Assembly (NCBI GenBank): GCA_009602725.1
Contig: WELB01000246.1
Location: forward strand, 8,624-25,130
DNA length: 16,507 nt
Direction of reading: 5' to 3'
DNA from: Spirogloea muscicola
Taxonomy: Eukaryota > Streptophyta > Zygnematophyceae > Spirogloeales > Spirogloeaceae
Made by a program: the position numbers and the translations under genes. The stretch's first letter is position 1, and each line of letters begins with the position of its first letter. This document shows, piece after piece, positions 1 to 7,336 of the stretch. The notes beneath the pieces are model-generated. The model worked only from the letters and a program-made list of their open reading frames with translations. It ran no database searches and was not told where the DNA came from.

Positions 1-372
1 GTGGGCCTCCGCCAGGTTGTACACCCACAATGTCCAGGGTGCGACGGTGATGGCCTCCCTGGGAATCCGTGGTGATGGGCATTACATTGCTCACTTCAAC
101 GATGGCGCGGTAGCCGGCGTCGCGCATCAAGCCCGCCAGGGCGTCCCGTAGGAGATTGTGGACGCCCACCACCTCAGGGCCTGTGGGACACCGCAGCATG
201 TGGGTGGCTAGGTCTCCGCCCTCCGTACGGAAGCCACACTCACACTGAGTTACTCCAATCAGGCAGGTCGGGGGCAGGCCCAGGAACAGCTGGAGAAGCG
301 TCCGGAATGCTTCAGGGCTGATTTTGAAAGCGTTGTGGATTGCGTGTGTGGTGAGCCAATCCAGGGGGCCAG
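1..372 (-). pseudogene. Non-LTR-type reverse transcriptase, zinc-knuckle and nuclease-like C-terminal piece (partial)
   Basis: This is a fragment of a retroelement polyprotein read on the minus strand, open without a stop from about 372 to the left edge. It shows a DW(L)T..AF..S.EAFR..L.LFLGLPP block. A zinc knuckle follows (C-x-C-x11-H-x3-C; Cys codons 242-244, 236-238 and 188-190, His codon 200-202). Next come an HN.LRDALA..(M)RDAGYRA segment and a RRTLDIVGVQPGGGP stretch at the window edge. In RT proteins of this type such a knuckle precedes a PD-(D/E)XK-like restriction-type endonuclease that nicks the target, so that role is inferred. The polymerase part would lie upstream (higher coordinates) but is absent: a GC-rich block and the tail of another copy are there instead. 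The same region in the copy at 8354-9179 is about 70% similar by eye. It is partial, and I cannot tell whether it continues intact to the left. Confidence 0.7.
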
Positions 373-387
373 CTCGCCGCCGCGGAC

Positions 388-470
388 CCCATGGCGGGCG
401 CCGCCGGCGGTGGCGCCGGCGGCGGCCCGGGGTTTGGGAGGGGTGGCGGCGGCGGCGGCGGCGCCCTCGA
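388..470. repeat. GC-rich (GGC)n-type low-complexity block
   Basis: The block is almost entirely G and C with GGC/GCC triplets, densest at 447-463. It lies exactly where the left reverse transcriptase fragment loses similarity to its relatives. It may be an expanded microsatellite at a junction. The open frames across it are low-complexity Ala/Gly/Pro/Arg and are not convincing protein. Confidence 0.75.
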
Positions 471-533
471 CCTTTTTTGGCCCCTTCGAACCTTTGTCAG
501 TAACCTCTAGTCAGGAGATGCAAGTCCGAGTAG

Positions 534-541
534 CTAGCTGG
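534..541. repeat. Target-site duplication, left copy (CTAGCTGG)
   Basis: These eight bases are repeated exactly at 706-713 and bracket the 164-bp short element. The coding sequence of the interrupted reverse transcriptase tail continues across them, which supports a true insertion duplication. Confidence 0.8.
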
Positions 542-705
542 CCCAGCATCTCTGATCTGCGGCTGCTTAGCAGGGGTTACTGAGTGTCTCGTAACAGCTT
601 TGTTTCTGTTACTTAGCGCTTCCCCTGGCCCCCTTCTCGTACTCTGTTCATTCTTTTTCGGGCTGGTTGTTCCAGCCCCTATTCTCAATGGGCGAGCACT
701 TTCTT
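542..705 (+). mobile_element. Short hairpin-rich retroposon-like element, copy 1 (164 bp)
   Basis: This is a non-coding element inserted in the reverse transcriptase tail, flanked by CTAGCTGG on both sides. It begins CCCAGCATCTCTG and ends GGGCGAGCACTTTCTT. Three inverted repeats are visible: CTGC-TTA-GCAG, GTAACAG...CTGTTAC, and GGGCTGG-TTGTT-CCAGCCC near the 3' end. There is no poly(A) tail, no terminal inverted repeat and no clear pol III A/B boxes. The orientation is inferred from copy 3 (7856-7935), which keeps only the right-hand part; loss of the 5' end is typical of target-primed retroposition. The chance ORFs on both strands repeat with the copies and are not protein genes. It may be a SINE or a mobilised structured RNA; a hAT-type MITE (8-bp duplications) is less likely. 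Confidence 0.7.
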
Positions 706-713
706 CTAGCTGG
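706..713. repeat. Target-site duplication, right copy (CTAGCTGG)
   Basis: This is an exact match to 534-541. See the short element between them. Confidence 0.8.
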
Positions 714-865
714 CGGAAAGACGTCGCCCTGACGGAAGCCGGAGGCCGCCGCCAAAGCTCGGCCTGCGCGCAAGTGAACCGCGAAGGCAAGGGACCGCTG
801 CATCGAGACGGCCAAACGCCCTCGCTGCTGCCTCTGGCTCTGGCCAGGGGACCCACTTCCAGGAG

Positions 866-1028
866 CCCAGCATCTCTGATCTGCGGCTGCTTAGCAGGGG
901 TTACTGAGTGTCTCGTAGCAGCTTTGTTTCTGTTACTTAGCGCTTCCCCTGGCCCCCTTCTCGTACTCTGTTCATTCTTTTTCGGGCTGGTTGTTCCAGC
1001 CCCTATTCTCAATGGGCGAGCACTTTCT
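866..1028 (+). mobile_element. Short hairpin-rich element, copy 2
   Basis: The sequence is identical to copy 1 except for one A/G difference (GTAACAG versus GTAGCAG) over about 163 bp. It starts at the same first base, which suggests that both are full length. Its left flank (ending CCAGGAG) is reverse transcriptase tail sequence, and its right flank is copia LTR. There is no matching duplication on the two sides. It therefore sits on a rearrangement or deletion junction rather than a clean insertion. Confidence 0.72.
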
Positions 1029-1387
1029 CCTGGATAAGGGAGGCCTCGGGCATCGGTCGGATTACACTCTACATCTGAGGCCACGCGGTGCTCCCGTGCG
1101 CCCTAGCCAAGGCTGTCGTCCACCTTGGGTGAGGTCGGAGCCTGTCCTGTCTGACTGTCTGTCTGAGATCTAAATCTGTTTGCCGCCATGAGCACATCTG
1201 CATCTGAGCCGCTGCGACGAGGTCGCTCTGCTGGGCCGCCGCCTCAACGAGGGCAATCTGCTGGACCTGAAGGACGTCCAATGGAGGAGCAAGACTGGAG
1301 GAATGCAGACTCTGAAAACGCAGCGTACAACCCACAGGGACAGGTACAGGAGCAGGCACAAGAGCACACAGCCCAGGAAGACTTTCA
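1029..1387 (+). repeat. 5' LTR of the copia element, truncated
   Basis: It matches 5608-5968 at roughly 96-97% with a 1-base indel. It ends in CA directly before the primer-binding site. It begins at the TCCTGGATAAGGG junction with the short element, so the promoter-proximal 80 bp present at 5528-5607 are missing. It contains the gag start codon (1188) in a strong context, GCCGCCATGA, and the first 67 codons of gag. Confidence 0.9.
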
Positions 1388-2400
1388 GGTTATGGGCCCA
1401 CCCTTCGGGGTTTCTCTGGGTTCGCTCCCTGTTCTGACTCCCAAGCTTGGCCGAGATACAAATTGGTTAGTCTGGAAATATAGGATGAAGAAGATTCTCC
1501 AGTTTCACAATGTCTGGGATGCTGTAGAGCCTCCAGCTGATCGAGGGCTTTGTCGGCCCTTCTCTCGTGAGAATGTCATAGCCTCAGCAATTCTTGCTGC
1601 AAATCTGGATGATGAAGAGGTGATAGGCGTTGTCAACCTGTCCCTGGCTAGTGGCATCTGGGAGTACCTCAAGGACAAGTTTGAGAACCGCGGAACTGAC
1701 AGGGCTTACTACCTCAGCATGCGCTCGCGCGAGTGCAGAAAGGAGGAGAATGAGTCCATCCAAGCATTTGTAAACAGAGTAAAATCACTGGCCCTCCAGC
1801 TGCATGACATTGGCGAGGAGGTTCCAGTCCGATTCCTAGTTCTGGCCATACTTATGGGCCTCCCGCCTGCGTATGATACTGTTAGAGATACATTGCAGAT
1901 GGTCAGCGCTGACAACCTGACTGTGGAATCTGTGCTGGCTCGACTTCTTCATAAGGAGCGAGCATTGGAGGAGCAACACCGACATCTGACAGGGTCTCTG
2001 ACAGGATATTCAATAGGACCTCTGACAGGCTCTTTGAACACAGGTTCGCTGACAGGTTCTCTGGTAGGCTCTCTGCCGAATTCGCAGGCAGCACTGCTGG
2101 CAAGACGCCACTCTGAGCAAGATCTTCGACATCACCTGAATCAATCGAGGCTTCATCAGCAAACTGTTGCTCGCAGTCTTCGGAGCGGGACTGGTGGTAG
2201 TAGACCTCTGAGTAAAGATCAGTTTGCAGGGTGGAACAGGAATCCCATGTATCCTAGAACTTGCTTCTACTGCCGTGAGCCTGGACATGTGATCAACGAC
2301 TGTCCCAAGAAGAAGGCTCTGAAATTTGATGGCAATAGTAGGAGAGGCAGAGGCAGCCATGCTGAGGGAGAGGCACATCTGTCTAGACGGTCTGACAAAT
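1188..2400 (+). pseudogene. gag: Copia Gag (capsid/nucleocapsid) segment of gag-pol
   Basis: This is the structural protein of the particle, open in frame from 1188 into protease (stop at 2463). Residues 1-67 are Arg/Gly/Pro- and Gln-rich and are encoded within the LTR. Residues about 90-262 form the copia Gag domain (NWLVWKYRMKKIL..., ending in the LARLLHKE region). Residues about 266-300 are a short repeat of LTGS/TGSL units. A CCHC zinc knuckle C-x2-C-x4-H-x4-C (CFYCREPGHVINDC) lies at 2262-2303, residues 359-372. I chose ATG 1188 for its GCCGCCATG context and because the frame is preserved in both LTR copies (only Q/R, Q/H and A/V differences). The in-frame ATG at 1392, within the PBS, would give a Gag without the LTR-coded part and is the alternative start. 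This part by itself is unbroken. Confidence 0.88.
1388..1400 (+). promoter_or_regulatory. Primer-binding site complementary to the initiator tRNA-Met anticodon arm
   Basis: The site is GGTTATGGGCCCA, immediately after the CA end of the LTR. Its complement TGGGCCCATAACC is the anticodon stem-loop (CAU) of eukaryotic initiator tRNA-Met. Drosophila copia uses the same kind of site, primed by a tRNA half-molecule, rather than the usual TGG-starting site for a tRNA 3' end. The site lies inside the gag reading frame. Confidence 0.85.
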
Positions 2401-3490
2401 CAAATTGTGATAGCTGGCTGATTGACAGCGGAGCGTCTCATCATCTCACCTACAGGCGAGATTAGCTCCATAACTATCAATCCGTTCCGGATTTCAACAT
2501 TCATCTGGGTGATGAAAGTGTGCAGCCAGCTGTTGGAAAAGGAGAAGTGCAGCTGCAAGTGCCTACTCTTCATGGCACTGAAACACAACTTCTGAAGGAT
2601 GTCTATCATGCTCCTGGTTTGGCATCGAATCTCCTATCGGTATCCCAGCTCTTAGACAATGGCTATCATGTGACCTTCGACAGAAATGTCTGTACAATCA
2701 TGAAATCTGGTGTTCCCATTCTGACAGGACGCAGGTCAGGAGATCTGTTTACCTTGAATGGACAGGTGCAAGTCCAGGATGTGGGAATACAGACTCAGGT
2801 TGAGAAACAGATTCAGGTGCAGAAACAGATGCAGGTTCAGGGCAGGGTAAATGTATCCGAGTCTGATAGAAATACTTTTGAGCAATGGCATGCTCGACTG
2901 GGGCATCCCAATGTTCAGCGGATGAAGAAGCTGAAGAGCATGGTGCATGGAGTAGAAACCCTAGTAGAAAATATTGAATCTGAATTCTGTCGGAGCTGTG
3001 TACAGGGTAAACTCCACCTTCAACAACCGCTTGCTGGTGAGCACTTTAGAGCTTCTACACTTCTGGAACTGGTGCATTCTGATGTTTGTGGCCCTATGCA
3101 ATACCATCTTTAGGGGGCAGCAGATATATTTTGTCCTTCATTGATGATGCCAGTCGATGGAGCAAGGTATATATTCCGAAGAACAAGAGTGAAGTGTTGG
3201 AGAAGTTTATGCGTTTCAAAGCTGCAGTTGAGTTGCAGACAGGACAGAAACTCAAGGCTCTTAGATCTGATAACGGTGGAGAGTATACCTCTAAAGAGTT
3301 CTGTCAGCAACAGGGAATACACAGGCAATTGACAGCAACCTATCGTCCTCAACAGAATGGTGTGGCGGAGAGGTGGAATAGATCCCGTATGGAGATTGCA
3401 AGGTGCTTACTGTTCCATTCTTATACACCATCAGAGTTTTGGGCTGAGGCAGTCGCAACAGCTGTTCACCTGAAGAATAGAATGCAGTAA
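2401..3490 (+). pseudogene. pol: Copia protease and integrase segment of gag-pol
   Basis: An aspartic protease active site (LIDSGASHH, Asp codon 2424-2426) follows Gag in the same frame. A TAG at 2463-2465 interrupts it 13 codons later, and the frame continues after the stop. A Gln/Val-rich repeat (about 2760-2855) separates protease from the integrase zinc domain (WH..LGH at about 2886-2906; CRSC at about 2990-3001). The integrase catalytic acidic residues are Asp 3081-3083 (HSDVCGP), Asp 3269-3271 (SDNGGEY) and Glu 3368-3370 (NGVAER). The second Asp and the Glu are separated by 32 residues instead of the usual 35. A one-base deletion near 3102-3103 moves the frame, and a further break falls near 3484-3490, probably a small deletion between short repeats. 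The integrase is therefore not expressible. Confidence 0.88.
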
Positions 3491-4419
3491 AAGACATGAC
3501 GCCACAGGAGTTCTGGACTGGCAAGAAACCTACAGTTGCCCATCTTAGGGTGTTTGGCTGTTCTGCGTGGGTGCATGTTCCTACTGAGATGAGACACAAA
3601 TTACAATCCAAGGCTCGTCAGTGTGTTGTGATAGGATATGGTGAACACGTGAAAGCGTGGAAAATGTTTGATCTTGAGAAAAGGAGGATGATCTTCAGCA
3701 GAGATGTAGTATTCGATGAGCAGAGAAGTCCTGACTATTCTGCATTTCTGTTACGGCCTTCTGAGACAGTGGGAGAAATGCAATGGTGGCCTGTATCTCA
3801 AGAGCCAGACATTGTTGAGACTGTGGAAGCAGGGTCTGAATCTGGCTATGAAATGGAAACAAGGGCAGGAGGTGAAGATCTGGAGGAGAATGCTGCTACG
3901 TCTGGAGTATCTAGGACAGACATTCGTGTTTTTGCTGCTGAAGTGTTGCATGAGCCTCTCACAATGCAAGAGGCCATGAGCAGTGATGCAGCCCTCAAGT
4001 GGAAAGCAGCAGCAGAAGCAGAACTAGATTTGATCAAGGAGAACAAAACTTGGGATTTAGTAGAGTTACCTGTTGGAAGGAAAGCGATACCCAGCAAATG
4101 GGTGTTCAAGGTTAAACTTAAGGGTGATGGATCTGTCGATCGGTATAAAGCACGCCTTGTTGCTAAAGGTTGTGCTCAGAAGGAAGGGATTGACTACAAT
4201 GAGACATTTGCTCCAGTGGTTTAAATTAGTGCTGTCAGAAGCTTGCTGGCTATGGCAGCTATTCGTGATTTAGAGGTAGAGCAGATGGACGTCACCACAG
4301 CATTCTTGACTGGTGATCTTGATGAAGAGATCTACATGCAACAGCCTGCAGGTTTTGAGATGAAAGGCAAAGAGAATCAAGTGTGCAAGTTGAAGAAAGC
4401 GCTGTATGGACTTAAATAG
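3491..4419 (+). pseudogene. pol: Copia integrase C-terminus and N-terminal half of reverse transcriptase
   Basis: After the frame break the reading continues with the conserved block that follows the integrase core ([22 protein letters not shown]). A variable acidic linker and the copia reverse transcriptase start follow (EP.T.QEAM at about 3952, W.LV.LP.G.KAI..KWVFK.K, then [10 protein letters not shown]). TAA at 4222-4224 replaces a residue that is usually Lys after FAPVV. The frame then continues through QMDV.TAFL.GDL.EEIYM.QP.GF to KKALYGLK. TAG at 4417-4419 stands where CAG (Gln) is expected. The polymerase is inactivated here. Confidence 0.88.
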
Positions 4420-5521
4420 GCGCTCCAGGGCCTCGTATGCACAAATTGACACTTTCTTAGTGAACCAAGGTTTCAAGAGATCTGAGGCTGATCACAATGT
4501 GTATGTGAGGGAGAAACCTGCTAAGGTGGTTCTAGCACTGTATGTTGATGATCTGATCTTACTGGGAGACACAGCTACTGAAGTGAAGAGAGTAAAGCAA
4601 GAGCTGAGTAGTAGATTCAAGATGAAGGATCTTGGGCCCTTGGAGTATTTTTTGGGTATTCAGGTCAAGAGAGATAGAAGCAGGAAGATACTGACCTTGA
4701 GTTTATCAAAGTACATCACTGAAGTCTTGGACAGATTTGGTATGCAAGATTGCAATCCTATCTCTACCCCACAGGATACCAGACAGACTTTGAGCAAGGA
4801 TCAGGGACCCAAGACAAATCGAGATAGACAGAAGATGGCACAGGTGCCTTATAGGGAGGCAGTGGGATGTTTGATGTACATAGCTGTGGCAGCACATTCA
4901 GACATAGCAGCATCAGTGGGAGTGGTTGCTCAGTTTGTGCAGGATCCTGGTGTTGAGCATTGGCAAGCTGTCAAGAGAATCATGCGATATCTGCAGGGAA
5001 GCAAGAGCTTGACATTTAGAAATACAGGAGATAAATCCGATGAGCTGGTAGGATTTTGTGATGCTGACTGGGCAGGCAGTCTGGATGATAGAAGGTCAGT
5101 AACAGCTTATGCATTCGAGTTGGGAACAGGAGCATTCAGTTGAAGTAGTAGGAAACAGCAGACTGTGGCGACTTCAACTGTCGAAGCTGAGTACATGGCA
5201 ACGACTGCAGCAGCAAAAGAAGCAACCTGGTTGAGGAGACTACTACAAGAATGTGGATTTCTTTCTTCATCGAGTGCAACCACTTTATTCAGTGACAGTC
5301 AAGGTAGCATTGCTTTGATTAAGAATCCTGTCTATCATGCCCGTACTAAGCATATAGAGATACAACATCATTTCATCCGAGAGAAGGTAGACGAAGGAGT
5401 CATCAAGATGCAGTACTGTAGTACAGCAGATATGACTGCAGAAATTCTGACCAAGGGATTGCCTAAGCCTAAGTATGATAGATGTAGAAGTTTGCTAGGT
5501 CTGGCTGATTCACATATTTAG
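4406..5521 (+). pseudogene. pol: Copia reverse transcriptase C-terminal half and RNase H
   Basis: A one-base insertion near 4420-4425 shifts the frame, after which the polymerase continues. The catalytic YVDD is at 4541-4552, followed by the MKDLGPLEYFLGI block and then the PYR.AVG.LMY block. RNase H follows with CDADWAG at about 5060-5080. A TGA at 5141-5143 replaces the usual Trp before SSRKQ. Then come STVEAEYMA (about 5174-5200), the DSQG.IAL.KNP block and HARTKHIEI.HHFIRE. The frame ends naturally at TAG 5519-5521, a few bases before the purine tract and 3' LTR. The catalytic residues are present, and only the stop and frameshift make it non-functional. Confidence 0.88.
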
Positions 5522-5527
5522 TGGGAG
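5521..5527 (+). promoter_or_regulatory. Polypurine tract for plus-strand priming
   Basis: The short purine-rich run GTGGGAG lies immediately before the TGTTG start of the 3' LTR, overlapping the last base of the pol stop codon. Position and composition fit a copia polypurine tract, although one T interrupts it. Confidence 0.65.
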
Positions 5528-5968
5528 TGTTGATTATTGTAATATGTCGAATCGGCGGGTCGGGGTGGGTGACCATCCCGCCCGTCTACTTTGGCCCTGA
5601 GAGTCTCCCCTGGATAAAGGGAGGCCTCGGGCACCGGTCGGATTGCACTCCACATCTGAGGCCACGCTGTGCTCCCGTGCGCCCTAGCCAAGGCTGTCGC
5701 CCACCTTGGGTGAGGTCGGAGCCTGTGCTGTCTGACTGTCTGTCTGAGATCTGAATCTGTTTGCCGCCATGAGCACATCTGCATCTGAGCCGCTGCGACG
5801 AGGTCGCTCTGCTGGGCCGCCGCCTCAACGAGGGCGATCTGCTGGACCTGAAGGACGTCCAATGGAGGAGCACGACTGGAGGAATGCAGACTCTGAAAAT
5901 GCTGTGTACAACCCACAGGGACAGGTACAGGAGCAGGCACAAGAGCACACAGCCCAGGAAGACTTTCA
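5528..5968 (+). repeat. 3' LTR of the copia element (441 bp)
   Basis: It begins TGTTGATTATTG and ends GACTTTCA, giving the TG...CA ends of an LTR. The right boundary is set where similarity to the 5' side stops, exactly at the PBS. The left boundary is set by the purine tract. A TATA-like GGATAAAGG occurs near 5612, upstream of the gag ATG copy at 5769. A GC-rich inverted repeat is at 5563-5583. The LTR carries a complete copy of the first 67 Gag codons. Confidence 0.88.
5563..5583 (+). other. GC-rich hairpin in the LTR
   Basis: GGGTGGG and CCCGCCC are separated by seven bases and pair with one G-T wobble. It lies in the presumed U3/R part of the LTR, which the 5' copy has lost, so conservation cannot be checked here. 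Confidence 0.5.
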
Positions 5969-5990
5969 AAATCAGTGTCTTGGCCTGTAG
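5769..5990 (+). pseudogene. Duplicate of the Gag N-terminus carried in the 3' LTR
   Basis: This 73-codon frame starts at the same GCCGCCATG as gag. It encodes the same 67 Arg/Gly/Pro- and Gln-rich residues with three changes (Q22R, Q35H, A46V). It then runs six codons into flanking DNA to a TAG. It exists because the LTR includes the gag start. A transcript starting in the 3' LTR could express only this piece fused to flanking sequence. I infer no function of its own. Confidence 0.7.
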
Positions 5991-6530
5991 ATGGACCTTC
6001 AGGTGGTGGCACTTTGACGTGTAGTTAGCGCTATACGGGCAGGCACGACGATGGGGAAAGGCAGTGGTAGATACGGGGTAAAAGACTGCCTAATGTTCTC
6101 TTTCGCAAAGAGGTCTGTAAGACCCTTAACGGCCATTGAAGAGAAAAGCTTTAGGAGAACCCAGGATAGATATACAAAAACCTCAGAGAAAATTCAAACA
6201 AAAGAAGATTGATTTGGGGAGAGCTTACAAAGATATGGTGAAGTAGTCGATTCTGTATGAGAGGTTCATTCTGGATGCAAATGATGGAGGATATGCTGTA
6301 GCTATTGCTGGTCATATTGCATCTTGCCGTAACTCCTTGAAAAATTACAAGATGGGTCCGATCAGTGGAGTACTTTTTCCGTATCATACATGAGTATTTA
6401 GATTATTCTACTACCTGAAAAGGATGGTACAGAGCCCTCCAGCATTTCATACTTCATGAACTTTGTACTTCAGCAGCTACGAAAGAGACTCTATACAAAT
6501 AGGAAGACAATCGATCATCACGTTCAAAGC

Positions 6531-6578
6531 GCGCCATCGCGCCATCGCGCCATCGCGCCATCGCGCCATCGAGCCATC
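6531..6578. repeat. Octamer tandem repeat GCGCCATC
   Basis: There are five perfect GCGCCATC units followed by GAGCCATC, then a spaced GAGCCATC at 6587-6594. It is a short minisatellite in non-coding DNA, with no spacers of the CRISPR type. Confidence 0.9.
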
Positions 6579-7266
6579 AAGCAATTGAGCCATCTGTTTC
6601 TGAATTTTCCAGCCATTTGACCTGCTTAGATTGGAAACATCATCATATCAATCAATATTTATTATAAGCTGGACTAGTGTCAAAGAATGAAAGACGACCG
6701 AATTCTCGATGTTGGACTTCTTGTCCCAAAATTCCATGTCCAAAAAGAATAGTCCATGGAACTAATGATGAAACCATACGGACTCTTTTGCTTAGTAAGA
6801 ACTTATGGTCATTGCAATTCCATCTTTTGCTTTACTATACTCTATAGACGAAGTAGTAATTCCTGGCAGTGCGGGTCCGAGTAGTCTGCTGCAAGAGGGA
6901 GTCATAATCTGCTTCAGTACTGTTCTGCTCACAACATCGGGCCCAAACTTTTAGCAATCAGACAAGCATGACGTGAACAGCCATTTTCTGAAGGTTACCT
7001 GCGCTCTCGTTGGCAGCATAGAGCCTCCAAATATCCGTCAATGTCTTCTCTTCGACCTGTTCAAGGAATGGTAGCTACCTTCACAACTAGCCTCAGATCA
7101 GCCTTAGGTTGGGTAGGGTAGTTGTACATAATGGTGAGATTTTCGCGTAGTCTTGACGAGAAAATGAGCATTGTGACTGACCCTTCGATGTACGAGTTGA
7201 GCAGGCCAGTTGAATCCTTCGTCTATCACTGGACCTCGATGTGGCCAGTAGTAGAAATTGACACAC

Positions 7267-7336
7267 ATCACCAGCTGTCCGATGCAGCACAGTAAGCACA
7301 AATCACCAGTTTCCTGATGCAGGGCAGTAAATCATG
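7267..7336. repeat. 35-bp tandem duplication, diverged
   Basis: Two head-to-tail units start ATCACCAG at 7267 and 7302. About 23 of the first 29 bases match. It has no coding context. Confidence 0.65.

Larger units (their letters stand above)
497..865 (-). pseudogene. C-terminal tail of a non-LTR-type reverse transcriptase, split by a short-element insertion
   Basis: The minus-strand reading from 865 down to about 714 gives a tail with SMQRS.AFAVH.RAGRALAAASGFR, matching the tail of the right-edge copy (SLQRSQAIALHRRAGRAL). The reading breaks at 713, where a 164-bp short element (542-705) is inserted. It resumes at 541 with SYSDLHLLTRGY followed by TGA (497-499). If the insert and one copy of the 8-bp duplication CTAGCTGG are ignored, the reading matches the right-edge copy through the shared final LTRGY. 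The part N-terminal to this is missing beyond 866, where a second short element begins. This copy and the zinc-knuckle piece at 1-372 are in the same orientation but in the wrong order for one protein, so they are two copies. Confidence 0.72.
1029..5968 (+). mobile_element. Decayed Ty1/copia LTR retrotransposon, 5' LTR truncated
   Basis: This is a near-complete copia element in the order LTR, primer-binding site, gag, protease, integrase, reverse transcriptase, RNase H, purine tract, LTR. Integrase before reverse transcriptase is diagnostic of Ty1/copia. The body was once a single gag-pol reading frame. It now carries four in-frame stops (2463 TAG, 4222 TAA, 4417 TAG, 5141 TGA) and three frame breaks (about 3102, about 3487, about 4423). 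The 5' LTR lacks its first 80 or so bases. The shared 360 bp of the two LTRs differ by about 12 substitutions by eye (about 3.4%), so the insertion is not very recent. No target-site duplication can be checked because the 5' end is lost. Confidence 0.93.

Noticed and set aside
484-496. GGTTCGAAGGG on the minus strand as a pol III B box of a tRNA or SINE
   Set aside because: There is no A box at the right distance and no cloverleaf around it. The match is only to the invariant core and lies just after a reverse transcriptase stop.
335-583. Plus-strand frame over the GC-rich block
   Set aside because: It is low-complexity Ala/Pro/Gly antisense to reverse transcriptase coding sequence, with no motif.
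542-705. Short element as a hAT-type MITE, based on the 8-bp duplication
   Set aside because: There are no terminal inverted repeats, and copy 3 is 5'-truncated with a 13-14 bp duplication, which fits retroposition better. The MITE option is not fully excluded.
497-1084. Minus-strand 195-codon frame as a repeat-containing protein
   Set aside because: Its internal amino-acid repeat is simply the two short element copies. Only its end (SYSDLHLLTRGY) is real coding sequence, and the true tail upstream is in another frame.
2463-5143. A non-standard genetic code (TAG or TAA read as Gln, or TGA as Trp) explaining in-frame stops
   Set aside because: All three stop codons occur, at positions where Gln, Lys, Arg, Trp and Glu are expected, together with real frameshifts. 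The reverse transcriptase tails end at TGA after a conserved motif. Random decay explains it better.
5969-5980. Target-site duplication of the copia element
   Set aside because: The 5' LTR end is missing, so the bases after the 3' LTR have no partner to compare with.
6151-6387. Minus-strand 78-codon frame in the AT-rich interval
   Set aside because: It is short, without motif or homologous partner in the window; it is expected by chance.
6531-6578. CRISPR-like repeat array
   Set aside because: The units are contiguous octamers without spacers in a eukaryotic retroelement setting.
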